DNA from: Mitsuaria sp. WAJ17
GTDB taxonomy: Bacteria > Pseudomonadota > Gammaproteobacteria > Burkholderiales > Burkholderiaceae_C
Assembly (NCBI RefSeq): GCF_014174515.1
Contig: NZ_JACJUG010000015.1
Coordinates: forward strand, 1-64,000
Reading direction: 5' to 3'
DNA: 64,000 bases
Shown: positions 45,675 through 54,699 of the stretch, piece by piece
Layout of the letters: every line of letters starts with the position of its first letter
Numbering within the stretch: the first letter of the stretch is position 1
Translations under genes and position numbers: made by a program
The notes under the pieces: generated by a model
Database searches by the model: none
The model's input: only the letters and a program-made list of their open reading frames with translations
What the model was told of the DNA's origin: nothing

Positions 45675-46384
45675 ACGGAATCCTCATGAGCAAGAACACG
45701 ACCTCTGCCCGGCACTGGCTCGGCGCTGCAATGCTGGCCCTGGCCGCCGTGGGCGCCCAGGCCGGCCCCGTGTATGGCAGCAACCTGATCGTCAACGGCG
45801 ACGCCGAGACCGACGTGGCCTCCAGCTGGCTCGCCTTCGACGGCTATGCCCGCCCGCAGGCTGTCGCCTATGGCCCCAACTGGGTCCTGCCGACCCAGCC
45901 CGGTCCAGCGGATCGCGGCAAGCGCATGTTCGCCGGCGATGGCGCTCGCACGGCCGGCTACCAACTGCTGGACCTGGCCGGCACGTTGACGCGGCCGCTG
46001 TCCTTCAAGCTCAGCGGCTGGCTGGGCGGCTGGGCCTCCCAGGGCGACAACGCGCTGCTTTATGTCTCCTTCCTTGACGGCAGCGACAGCGAGATCGGCC
46101 ATGCCACGATCGGGCCGGTGAAGCCGGGGGACCGCGGCAATGTCACCGGCCTGTTCTACCGCGAGGTCAGCGACTGGCTGCCCGTTGGCACCAGCCGGCT
46201 GATGTTCTCGCTGTCGATGGAACGCCTGGGCGGCGGGGACAACGACGGCTATGCCGACAACCTGGCTTTCGTGCTCGATGCTCCGGCGCCCTCGCTGGTG
46301 CCGGAACCGGCGGGCTTGAGCTGGCTCGTGCTGGGCGTGCTGGCCCTGGCGGTCGGCGCGCGCCGACGCAAGCCAGGGGCCTGA
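45671..46384 (+). CDS. PEP-CTERM sorting-signal protein
   Basis: 237 residues from ATG 45671, or 232 from ATG 45686. A signal peptide (WLGAAMLALAAVGAQA) is followed by a beta-rich domain with NLIVNGDAET and DNDGYADNLAFVLD, then the sorting signal VPEPAGLSWLVLGVLALAVG and RRRK tail. PEP-CTERM proteins are processed by exosortase A (EpsH/XrtA). That enzyme is not in the window, but its accessory genes lie at 5.4-11.8 kb. The ATGA overlap with the phospholipase stop indicates coupled translation, so this surface protein may be made in phosphate starvation (inference). Confidence 0.9.
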   Translation: MNGILMSKNTTSARHWLGAAMLALAAVGAQAGPVYGSNLIVNGDAETDVASSWLAFDGYARPQAVAYGPNWVLPTQPGPADRGKRMFAGDGARTAGYQLLDLAGTLTRPLSFKLSGWLGGWASQGDNALLYVSFLDGSDSEIGHATIGPVKPGDRGNVTGLFYREVSDWLPVGTSRLMFSLSMERLGGGDNDGYADNLAFVLDAPAPSLVPEPAGLSWLVLGVLALAVGARRRKPGA

Positions 46385-46745
46385 CCCTCGATGGCCTTCC
46401 GCTCGGGCGGGCGCCGGGCCATCGGCCAGCCCAGGACCCGCCGGCTTGCGCCGCGGCTCATCGCCTGCCCTTTCTGTGGACGCGGCGCTGCCCCGCACGG
46501 GGTGGAGGCGGCGGTGCCGGCAGCGCTTCTGCGGGCTCCTGATGCGGGCTGCCGAGGCGCCGGAACCGGGGGCGCGGGCTGTCTGCTGCCAGGCGGACGG
46601 GCGGTTCGTCGCAACCACAGAGGCAGCGAAGCCGGGCCGCGCGCTCGCGCTGCCTGTGTGCAAGGGGGACGTGTCTGTTCATGGATGTCTGTTCAAGGCT
46701 CGGGCCGGGGCGGTCCAGGGGCGGGGGCAGGAGGGCACGCCGAGA
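46385..46745. other. 361-bp gap between convergent PEP-CTERM and tonB genes
   Basis: No supportable gene. It is GC-rich with Arg/Pro-rich shadow frames, and no T-tailed hairpin was recognised. Confidence 0.5.
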
Positions 46746-47423
46746 TCAATGCAGGCTGAAGCGGACGGGGTACTCGATCCAGGCCATCAGGCGCTGCTCT
46801 GCGCGCCGGGCGGGCAGGTAGGCGCAGGCCGTGGCGACCTGGCGCGCGGCCTCGTCCATCAGCCGCCACCCACTGGGATTCAGGACCTGCACTTCCGCTG
46901 CGCGGCCGTTCTCATCCACCCGGACGCGAACGACCACCCGGCCTTCGATGCCCCGGTCTCGCAGCAGGGCCGGGTAGTGGCGCTGCGCCTGCCGAGCCTG
47001 GCAGGCCAGGTGCTCGGGCGGCTGGGCAGCGGGAACCAGGGCCTGCGGCGCAGGATCCGGGGGCGAGGGGGCGGGATCGGGCTCCCGCGACGAGGCCTCG
47101 CGCATGCCCAGGCGTTCGGGCGAGGGGGCGTCCAGGGCCGCGGGCGAAGGAGAAGGCTGCGCCGTGCCGCCAGGCTGCAGTTCCGGGGGGGCGATGAGCA
47201 GGGGTGTCGGCGGCTGCAGGACCAGGGCCTGGGCCACCGTCGGAGGCCTGAGCCCTTTCTCTCGCCTGGCCTCGGGCTCTTGCAGGGCGGACAGGCGCAG
47301 GGCCAGGGTGGGACGGTCGGCGGCCAGGCCCTGGACGGCCGGTGGCCGTGGCGCGCCTGACCCAGCGGCGAGCAGAAGTCCACCGTGCAGCAGCACGGCA
47401 AAGGAGGCGGCCCAGCGGTTCAT
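46746..47423 (-). CDS. tonB: energy transducer TonB
   Basis: 225 residues. A single N-terminal membrane anchor (WAASFAVLLHGGLLLAAGS) precedes a Pro-rich spacer (about 45-135) and a C-terminal TonB domain (RHYPALLRDRGIEGRVVVRV, VDENGRAAEVQVLNPSG, YPVRFSLH). It transmits proton-motive energy from ExbB/ExbD to an outer-membrane receptor, here surely the receptor encoded immediately upstream. No exbB/exbD genes are in the window, so a shared set elsewhere must serve it. It is the last gene of the Fur-box operon starting at 51249. Confidence 0.9.
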   Translation of the reverse strand: MNRWAASFAVLLHGGLLLAAGSGAPRPPAVQGLAADRPTLALRLSALQEPEARREKGLRPPTVAQALVLQPPTPLLIAPPELQPGGTAQPSPSPAALDAPSPERLGMREASSREPDPAPSPPDPAPQALVPAAQPPEHLACQARQAQRHYPALLRDRGIEGRVVVRVRVDENGRAAEVQVLNPSGWRLMDEAARQVATACAYLPARRAEQRLMAWIEYPVRFSLH

Positions 47424-47570
47424 GCACACCTCGGCAGCCTCCCCACCCCGGCCTGCTGGAGCCTTGCCGCGCGAGGCGGCTCAGAGGCGTGTGCAAGCCG
47501 GTGGTCTGGCCGCTTTCCGGCACTGTCGGGGAGCGTGGGCTGGACGGACATGGCGGGCGCGGTCCTGACC

Positions 47571-49766
47571 TCAGAAGTCAGCGCGCAGCGACAGCTGCAG
47601 CTGCCGGCCTGGCGCCGTGTGGGCATCCAGCACGGGGCTGGTGGCAGCAATGCCTCGCACATCACTCCAGCGCCAGTACTTCCTGTCGCCCAGGTTGGTG
47701 ATCAGGGCCGCGGCGCGCAGGGTCGGGTGGATGCGGTAGCTCAGGCCTACGTCGATCACGTCATAGGCGGGCGGCAGGAAGTGGCTGGCGCTGCTCGAGC
47801 GGCTGGCCTTCTTGGCGGCCACATGCTGCCAGGCAGCCTGCAGGTCCCAGTCGCCATGCTCCCAGCGCAGGGCCGTGCTCAGGCGTGTGGGCTGGACGGT
47901 GTCCAGCGGGGTATCGACGCCGGCGCGGGTGCTGTCGCCCCGGGTGTCGGCCAGGGCGGTGCTCAGGGACAGGCCGGCCAGGGGCTGCCAGACCAGGCGG
48001 AACTCCATGCCGCGGATGCGAGCCTGGCTGAGGTTGATGTACTGGAACACCAGCGGGTCTGCCGGAGTGCCACTGCCCTGGACCACGTTCTGGCTGATGA
48101 AGTCCCGGTAACGGTTCTGGTAGAGGCTCAGCTGCCAACGCAGGCGCTCGTCCAGCGTGCCGCGCACGCCCAGCTCCAGGCTGTTCGCGTGCTCCGGCTT
48201 GAGCTCCGAATTGCCGATGCTGCGGTAGCCCTGCGCCGGGTTGGCGAAGCCGTTGTTGACCTGGTCGGGCGTCGGGGCACGGAAACCCTGGGACCACTGC
48301 AGATAGGGCTGGAATGCCGGCAACGGGCGCCAGACCAGGCCCAGGCGGGGCGTCACGGCCTGGTCCGACAAGGAGACCACGCTGCCGCCGGTGTAGCCCT
48401 CGGCGGAGGGCTTGAGCGAGTAGCGCTCCAGGCGCAGGCCGGGGATGAGGCTGAAGTCGCCGAGTTCGAGCTCATCCTGGAGGTAGGCGCCGGCCAACAG
48501 GTAGTGGGTGTCGGGGAAGGGCTTGTTGGGAAAAGTCTCGCCAGCGGGTGGCACCGTGCCATCCCGCAGGGCGGTGACGGTGTTGCGGCTCAGCTCCAGG
48601 CCGTAGGTCAGCCGCTGTCCGGGCAACTGCGTCTGGGCCTGGGTGGTCATGCCCTGGACATGCTCCTTGTAGAAGCCGTCGCGGCTTCGGTCCGGCGCCG
48701 TGTAGCGGTCTTCCGCGGAGTGCTGGCGGGTCTTGCTGTCCTGCACATAGACCTGGGTGCGCAGCAGTTGCAGCCAGGCTGCGTTCAGGTCTTCATAGCG
48801 GTGTTCCAGCGACAGCCGGCGGCGGTCCAGGCGGTCCTGCGCCTGCAGGCCGATGACGGCCGTGGCGGGCGTCCTGGCGTCGATGACCGCGACGTTGGCA
48901 CTGAGGACCTCCGTGTCCGTGTCCCGCTGGCGGGTTTCCAGCGTGGCCTGCAGCGCATGCCGGCTGTCGAGGCGCAGGCCCAGCTTGCCCAGCAGGCTGT
49001 GCGAGCGGATGTCCGTCGGGTTCGGGCGGGTTCGGTTCACGTTGGCCACCTCGCTGCGCCCCATGTTCTCTACCGCATGACCGCGGCGCACCACCGCGGC
49101 CAGCAGGCCCTGCCATGGGCCGGACGATGTGGCAAAGCCCGCGCTGAGCTTGGAGGAACGGTCCATGGAGTAGGCGCCCAGCGCGGCAAAGCCGGCCTGC
49201 CGCCGCCCCCGGGTCAGCAGATCCTCCGGAGACTGCGTGCGCAGGACCAGGGCGCCACCCAGGCCGTCGCTGCCGAACAGGGTGGACGCCGGCCCCCGCA
49301 GCACTTCGGCGCCGGCCAGCAGCTCGGTGTCGATGTAGTCGGCGCGTCCGCTGGCGAAGGCGCCGAAGCTGAAGCTCTGCGGCAGGCGAATGCCGTCCAG
49401 GCTCATCAGGACCTGGTTGCCTTCCAGCCCGCGGATATTGATGCCTTCATTGCCCGCGCGCCCTGTCGCGGCGCCCGCTGCGGTGAAGCGCCCGGTGGTG
49501 GCCCGCACGGCGATGTCCACCTCCGCGTCCAGCATGTCCTTGAGGTCACGGGCGTCGCGCTGCTTCAGCCGCTGGCTGTCATAGACGGTGACGGTGTTGG
49601 GCACCGCTTCGACGCTGCGCTCGGTGCGCGTGGCACTGACGGTCACCTCGGCAAGCTGTCGAGGCTCGGCCGAAGAGGTGGAGGAGGGCGTCTCAGCGGT
49701 GCTGGGAGTGGCGGCGAGCGCGGCCAGGGCGCCGAGCGCCAGCGCGATCGGAGTCTTGCGCAGCAT
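47571..49766 (-). CDS. TonB-dependent receptor of the hemoglobin/transferrin/lactoferrin type
   Basis: 731 residues. A signal peptide (IALALGALAALAATPSTAE) is followed by a TonB-box-like LAEVTVSATRTE, the plug domain (NTVTVYDSQRLKQRD, GINIRGLEGNQVLMSLDGIR, LRGPASTLFGSDGLGGAL) and a 22-strand barrel. WSQGFRAPTPDQVNNGFANP and NSELKPEHANSLELGVRG are typical of the TonB-hemoglobin/heme receptor family. The C terminus is aromatic (RADF) for barrel assembly. The likely ligand is heme, hemoprotein iron or another ferric source. It sits downstream of the DUF4198 and EF-hand genes and upstream of tonB in one operon. Confidence 0.92.
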   Translation of the reverse strand: MLRKTPIALALGALAALAATPSTAETPSSTSSAEPRQLAEVTVSATRTERSVEAVPNTVTVYDSQRLKQRDARDLKDMLDAEVDIAVRATTGRFTAAGAATGRAGNEGINIRGLEGNQVLMSLDGIRLPQSFSFGAFASGRADYIDTELLAGAEVLRGPASTLFGSDGLGGALVLRTQSPEDLLTRGRRQAGFAALGAYSMDRSSKLSAGFATSSGPWQGLLAAVVRRGHAVENMGRSEVANVNRTRPNPTDIRSHSLLGKLGLRLDSRHALQATLETRQRDTDTEVLSANVAVIDARTPATAVIGLQAQDRLDRRRLSLEHRYEDLNAAWLQLLRTQVYVQDSKTRQHSAEDRYTAPDRSRDGFYKEHVQGMTTQAQTQLPGQRLTYGLELSRNTVTALRDGTVPPAGETFPNKPFPDTHYLLAGAYLQDELELGDFSLIPGLRLERYSLKPSAEGYTGGSVVSLSDQAVTPRLGLVWRPLPAFQPYLQWSQGFRAPTPDQVNNGFANPAQGYRSIGNSELKPEHANSLELGVRGTLDERLRWQLSLYQNRYRDFISQNVVQGSGTPADPLVFQYINLSQARIRGMEFRLVWQPLAGLSLSTALADTRGDSTRAGVDTPLDTVQPTRLSTALRWEHGDWDLQAAWQHVAAKKASRSSSASHFLPPAYDVIDVGLSYRIHPTLRAAALITNLGDRKYWRWSDVRGIAATSPVLDAHTAPGRQLQLSLRADF

Positions 49767-49954
49767 GGATCAGTCCTTGGGGATGTGGCACGGGCTGGCG
49801 ACGCTGGCTGGCTGGTGCGAATGAATCAGTAAAGGGGGTGTCCGGAAGGCCCGGAACGCGGGGGCAAGCCCGCCGGTGTGCGCGCGACTCAGCGGCGGGA
49901 AGCCGGTCCAGGGGTCGTGACGAGGCGGGCAGTTGCACAGCCCAGCGCGTCCAG

Positions 49955-50440
49955 TCAGGGCGACACAAAGCTGGTCTTGCCCGCCTTCTGCTCGTCCTCG
50001 GCGATCTTCATATCGAGTTCGTCGATCACGTCGTCTTGGTTGCGGTCATGCAGCTTGAACATGTGCCGGCCGGTGGCCTGGAACTCTTCCAGGCTGATGC
50101 TGCCGTTCTTGTCGGTGTCCAGCACGCCGAAGCGGACCTTGGCCTGGCGCATCTGGCGCTGTAGTTCCTCGCGGCGCTTCTCCGGATCGGCGATCTTGCC
50201 GACGCGCAGCATCAGCCGGCCCTCGAACTCGCCCAGGTATTCGGCCTCGCTCAGCTGGCCATCGGCGTTGAAGTCGATGCGGACGAACTCGAGCTGGCGG
50301 CCGAGCCGGAACTCATCGGGTAGCACCTTGCCGTCGCCGTTGAGGTCCTGCTCGCTGATGAAGGTGCTTGTGGAATGGGAGGCGGCCAGGGCCGGCAGCG
50401 CCAGGAAGGCCAGCAGAATGGGGGGCAGGGCATGTTTCAT
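49955..50440 (-). CDS. secreted EF-hand calcium-binding protein
   Basis: 161 residues with an N-terminal signal peptide (ALPPILLAFLALPALAA). Four EF-hand loops are visible: DLNGDGKVLPDE, DFNADGQLSEAE, DTDKNGSISLEE and the degenerate DRNQDDVIDELD. They probably bind Ca2+ in the periplasm or outside. It lies 11 bp downstream of the DUF4198 gene and 188 bp before the receptor gene, in a Fur-box operon, suggesting an auxiliary role in metal or heme capture. The ATG was chosen because the signal peptide begins here; a longer reading adds no signal character. Confidence 0.85.
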   Translation of the reverse strand: MKHALPPILLAFLALPALAASHSTSTFISEQDLNGDGKVLPDEFRLGRQLEFVRIDFNADGQLSEAEYLGEFEGRLMLRVGKIADPEKRREELQRQMRQAKVRFGVLDTDKNGSISLEEFQATGRHMFKLHDRNQDDVIDELDMKIAEDEQKAGKTSFVSP

Positions 50441-50451
50441 GGGGGTGCGCC

Positions 50452-51249
50452 TCAGGGCTGGGCTTGGACTTCGATGGTGAGCGTGGCGGTGTTGCTCAGC
50501 CATAGCGTGGGTTTGTCGGGGGAGGGGCGGCGCACACGGACCTGCAGCAGGTAGACGCCGGCGGCCTGCGGCTTGAAGCTCACTTCGCCGGCGGCGTTGG
50601 TGCTGAAGTGCTGCTCGGCCTGTTTCTGGCTGGCATAGCTTTGGCCGTCGGCGATCAGAGTCAGGGTTTCGCCAGCCAGGGGCTTGCGGTTCTCCCGCAC
50701 CCGCACGGTGACGGTTTCGCCCGCGTAGAGGTCGTAGGGCCGGGTGACCGGGTAGATCTCCAGGCCGTCGGTGTCGAAGTCCACAGCGCTGGGGCGGCCC
50801 CGGCTGACGTAGACATCGGCGCGCGTCAGGCTCTGCACCTCGACGGGGGTGTCACCCGGCAGCGGGTCTTCCTGTTGCTCGGTGAAGTGCAGCTGGCCCC
50901 GGCGCAGCAGGGCCTTGGCCAGTCGGCCCTTTCTGACACCTGATGACACCAGGTAGGTGCCGCTGGCATCCAGGGGGACCTCAAGATAGCTGGCGTCCTT
51001 CAGAACGGCAGCTGGCACCAGCGGCTGCCTGCGTCCGTCAGGGCCAATCACATGGAAGCTGTCGGACTTCATCGCTACATCGGGGCGCAGCTCACCTTCA
51101 GCGAAGGAGGCTTCGACGGTGACGTGCTTGCGCTGCTGTTCGGCATTGAAGGTATTGGGCTTCAGGTAGGGCGAATGGGCCTGGGCAGCACTGCCCAGCA
51201 GCAGCGGCGTCAGCCAGAGGCCCAGGGTTTTCAGCCGGGTGAGGAGCAT
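50452..51249 (-). CDS. DUF4198-family periplasmic protein
   Basis: 265 residues with signal peptide (TLGLWLTPLLLGSAAQA) followed by AHSPYLKPNTF, where the first residue after cleavage is Ala or His. DUF4198 proteins often start with such a His-rich mature end and are linked to metal uptake. Immunoglobulin-like beta domains with GETVTVRVRENRKPLAGETL and AAGVYLLQVRVRR follow. It is the first gene of an operon with EF-hand, receptor and TonB genes behind a Fur box, so a periplasmic iron- or other metal-handling role is inferred. Confidence 0.85.
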   Translation of the reverse strand: MLLTRLKTLGLWLTPLLLGSAAQAHSPYLKPNTFNAEQQRKHVTVEASFAEGELRPDVAMKSDSFHVIGPDGRRQPLVPAAVLKDASYLEVPLDASGTYLVSSGVRKGRLAKALLRRGQLHFTEQQEDPLPGDTPVEVQSLTRADVYVSRGRPSAVDFDTDGLEIYPVTRPYDLYAGETVTVRVRENRKPLAGETLTLIADGQSYASQKQAEQHFSTNAAGEVSFKPQAAGVYLLQVRVRRPSPDKPTLWLSNTATLTIEVQAQP

Positions 51250-51308
51250 GGTGTGGGGGCGGCAGGAGGTGGGGTGATGCGCTGCTCGATTGAGTGCGTT
51301 TTATTGCA

Positions 51309-51338
51309 ACTATAAATGAGAACGATTTGTATTTGCAA
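51309..51338 (-). promoter_or_regulatory. Fur-box promoter of the DUF4198-receptor-TonB operon
   Basis: On the minus strand, TTGCAA (51333-51338) and TATAGT (51309-51314) flank an 18-bp spacer. The spacer is a palindromic AT-rich Fur-box-like site: AATGAGAAC next to a mirror half TTTGTATTT on the plus strand, 51315-51334. A Fur dimer here would block polymerase binding. The rest of 51250-51598 shows no gene. Confidence 0.7.
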
Positions 51339-51598
51339 GAACACGTCGATTGGATCACGGGAGGCGGATCGCGGAGCTTGGCTGCGAGAGCTTTTGCCCG
51401 GATGCCCGACCACTCGCCGCTGCTGAACGTCATCGACTCTGAGAAAATGGCGGACCCCACCTTGGCTGATGCGGACTTGGGCAAGGGCCTTGCCTCCTGC
51501 AGCTAAGACCGATGCCGTGCTTGTGACAGGCTGCAGAACCCCGCCACACCCGGGGCGCTTGAAAACGCAGAAATCCGCCGAAGTCCCCAAAGTCCAGA

Positions 51599-52639
<1,041 letters not shown>

Positions 52640-52647
52640 GAGCGCCC

Positions 52648-53283
52648 ATGAACCCCATCGCCGAAGGCGGGGAGGGCGCCGCCGAACCTGGCAGCCTGCC
52701 CCTCATGCTCCAGTACCTGTGCTTCGAGACTGCCCTGGGCCTGTGCGGCCTGGCCTGGTCGGCACAGGGCCTGGTTGGCGCCCAGCTGCCCGAGGCCAGC
52801 CGGGGCGAGACGCGCGATCGCATGCGCCAGCGTTTCCCCTCGGCGCACAAGGCCCGGGAGGGCGACGCGGTGCCCGCTTTCGTGCAGGACGCCATGGACT
52901 GCGTGAAGGCGCTGGTCAGCGGGCAGCCGGCCGTCGTGAGCCGCGTGGTGCTGGACGAGCGCGCCCTGACGCCATTCCAGCGCGCGCTGTTCACCCTGGC
53001 CCGCCAGATTCCCCAGGGCCAGACCCGCAGCTATGGCGAGCTGGCCGCACTGCTGAAGATGCCGGGCGGGGCGCGCGCCGTCGGCCAGGCCATGGGGCAG
53101 AACCCCTTTGCGCCCATCGTGCCCTGCCACCGCGTGCTGCCGGCCGCGGGGGGGCGGGGCGGCCTGGGCGGCTTCTCCGCGCATGGCGGCGCGGTGACCA
53201 AGGCTCGCCTGCTTGCGCTGGAAGCCCAGGCCACTGGGCAGTGGGTGGGGCAGCAGGGCAGCCTGGATCTGGATCATTTTTGA
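52648..53283 (+). CDS. ogt: methylated-DNA-[protein]-cysteine S-methyltransferase
   Basis: 211 residues. This is a suicide repair protein that removes alkyl groups from O6-alkylguanine. The C-terminal DNA-binding domain includes LTPFQRALFTLARQIPQGQTRSYGELA in outline, VGQAMGQNPFAPIVPCHRVL with the acceptor Cys in PCHRV (about residue 163), and GLGGFSAHGG. The length fits Ogt-type rather than Ada fusion proteins. It lies 9 bp after dusA. It lacks a visible Ada-type regulatory domain, so it is probably constitutive. Confidence 0.93.
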   Translation: MNPIAEGGEGAAEPGSLPLMLQYLCFETALGLCGLAWSAQGLVGAQLPEASRGETRDRMRQRFPSAHKAREGDAVPAFVQDAMDCVKALVSGQPAVVSRVVLDERALTPFQRALFTLARQIPQGQTRSYGELAALLKMPGGARAVGQAMGQNPFAPIVPCHRVLPAAGGRGGLGGFSAHGGAVTKARLLALEAQATGQWVGQQGSLDLDHF

Positions 53284-53356
53284 GGGCGGTGCGGCCCTGC
53301 CGGCGTGGCGTGGATGCGTCGCTGGGGCCGCGGTCTTGATCTGGATAAAGGTCACG

Positions 53357-53389
53357 CAATTGCGAATTGTTATCATTGCGCTTGCTAAT
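53357..53389 (+). promoter_or_regulatory. Fur-box-like promoter of the peroxidase-porin-ApbE operon
   Basis: An AT-rich, partly palindromic stretch (53357-53380: GCAATTGCGAATTGTTATCA and following TTGC) resembles a Fur box and is unlike the surrounding GC-rich DNA. TTGCGA (53360-53365) and GCTAAT (53384-53389) with an 18-bp spacer may be the promoter overlapped by it. It lies 14 bp before the first ATG of the operon. Confidence 0.6.
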
Positions 53390-53402
53390 CCAAGTGCAAA
53401 CC

Positions 53403-54668
53403 ATGCTTCGCTCCGCTCAGACGCGCGTCCAGCCTTCGCTCTCTCACGCTGAATACGCCCAAACTCCGACTGTGAATTCCTTGTTGACGATGGCTTCGGC
53501 GCTCATGCTGAGCCTCGTCCTCAGCGCCTGCGGTGGCGGTGGCAGCGCTGCTAGCCCCGCGCCCGCGCCCGCTGACAGCGGCCTGAGCAGCCGGGCGCTG
53601 CTGGGGGAGAAGATCTTCAAGGACGTCAGCCTCTCCGGTTCCGGCCAGCAGGCCTGCATCAGCTGCCACACGCCGGAGACCGGCCATGCCGGCGCCCTGA
53701 ACGGCAAGCCCACCGAGCCGGGCGGCGTGATGATGGAGCTGGAGGGCGGGCGCACCGCGCCAGGACTGCGCTATCTGGCGGGCAACAAGTCCTTCAACTT
53801 CGACAAGGAAGGCACGCCCAATGGCGGCTTTTTCTGGGACGGTCGAGCCAGCAGCCTCATGGATCAGTCCGGCAAGCCTTTCTTCAATCCCAAGGAGATG
53901 GCCAATGCCAGCGTGGAGGACCTGATCGCCCGCCTGGCTCGTACCAGCTACGCCGCCGAGTTCAAGAAGGAGTTCGGCGCCGACATCTTCAAGAGCCCCA
54001 CGGACGCTCTGCAGCGCATGCAGCTGGCCTTGCAGGCCTACCAGCTGGAGGACGCGGAGTTCCGCCCCTACAGCAGCAAGTACGACGAGTTCCTGCGCGG
54101 CCGCACCGCCCTGAGCGAGCAGGAGCTGCGTGGCCTGGCCCTCTTCAACGCCAAGACCAAGGGCAACTGCGCGGCCTGCCATCCCTCTGCCAAGGGCGCC
54201 GATGGCAGCTTCCCGCTTTTCACCGACTTCAGCTATGACGCCCTGGGTGTGCCGCGCAACACCGCCCTGGCCCAGAACGCCGATCCGACCTTCTTCGATC
54301 TGGGCCTGTGCGCCCGCGACGGCGGTGACCTGCTGGCCCGCCAGGACCTCTGCGGCGCCTTCAAGGTGCCCTCGCTGCGCAATGTGGCCCAGCGCAAGGC
54401 CTACTTCCACAACGGCCGCTTCAGCAGCCTGCGCGAGGTTGTGAGCTTCTACGTGCAGCGCGACGTCTACCCTGAGAAGTGGTACCCGCGTCTGGCCGAC
54501 GGCAGCATCGACAAGTTCAACGACCTGCCCGTGGCCCTGCGCCGCAACGTCAACACCAGCGAAGGCCCCTACAACCGCAAGCCCGGTGATGCACCGGCGC
54601 TGGACGAGTCCGAGATCGACGACGTGGTCGCCTTCCTGCGCACGCTCAGCGACGGCTACGCCCGCTGA
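53403..54668 (+). CDS. diheme cytochrome c peroxidase-family lipoprotein
   Basis: 421 residues from ATG 53403. GTG 53472 (MNSLLTMASALML) would leave a shorter, more typical signal. The lipobox LVLSAC anchors it to a membrane. Two heme-binding motifs are seen: CISCH (about residue 84) and CAACH (about residue 258). The MauG/CcpA architecture is also shown by RALLGEKIFKDVSLSGSG, FNFDKEGTPNGGFFWDGRA, FKVPSLRNVAQRKAYFHNG and DDVVAFLRTLSDG. It reduces peroxide or does high-potential redox chemistry in the periplasm. It is the first gene of a Fur-box operon with porin-like, FMN-binding and ApbE genes. Confidence 0.92.
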   Translation: MLRSAQTRVQPSLSHAEYAQTPTVNSLLTMASALMLSLVLSACGGGGSAASPAPAPADSGLSSRALLGEKIFKDVSLSGSGQQACISCHTPETGHAGALNGKPTEPGGVMMELEGGRTAPGLRYLAGNKSFNFDKEGTPNGGFFWDGRASSLMDQSGKPFFNPKEMANASVEDLIARLARTSYAAEFKKEFGADIFKSPTDALQRMQLALQAYQLEDAEFRPYSSKYDEFLRGRTALSEQELRGLALFNAKTKGNCAACHPSAKGADGSFPLFTDFSYDALGVPRNTALAQNADPTFFDLGLCARDGGDLLARQDLCGAFKVPSLRNVAQRKAYFHNGRFSSLREVVSFYVQRDVYPEKWYPRLADGSIDKFNDLPVALRRNVNTSEGPYNRKPGDAPALDESEIDDVVAFLRTLSDGYAR

Positions 54669-54699
54669 CCCCCCATCCAAGACCGTTAAATTGCCCCTC

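Noticed and set aside
47385..49832. 815-codon open frame antisense to the TonB-dependent receptor
   Set aside because: The receptor is intact on the minus strand with signal peptide, plug and barrel; the antisense reading is compositional.
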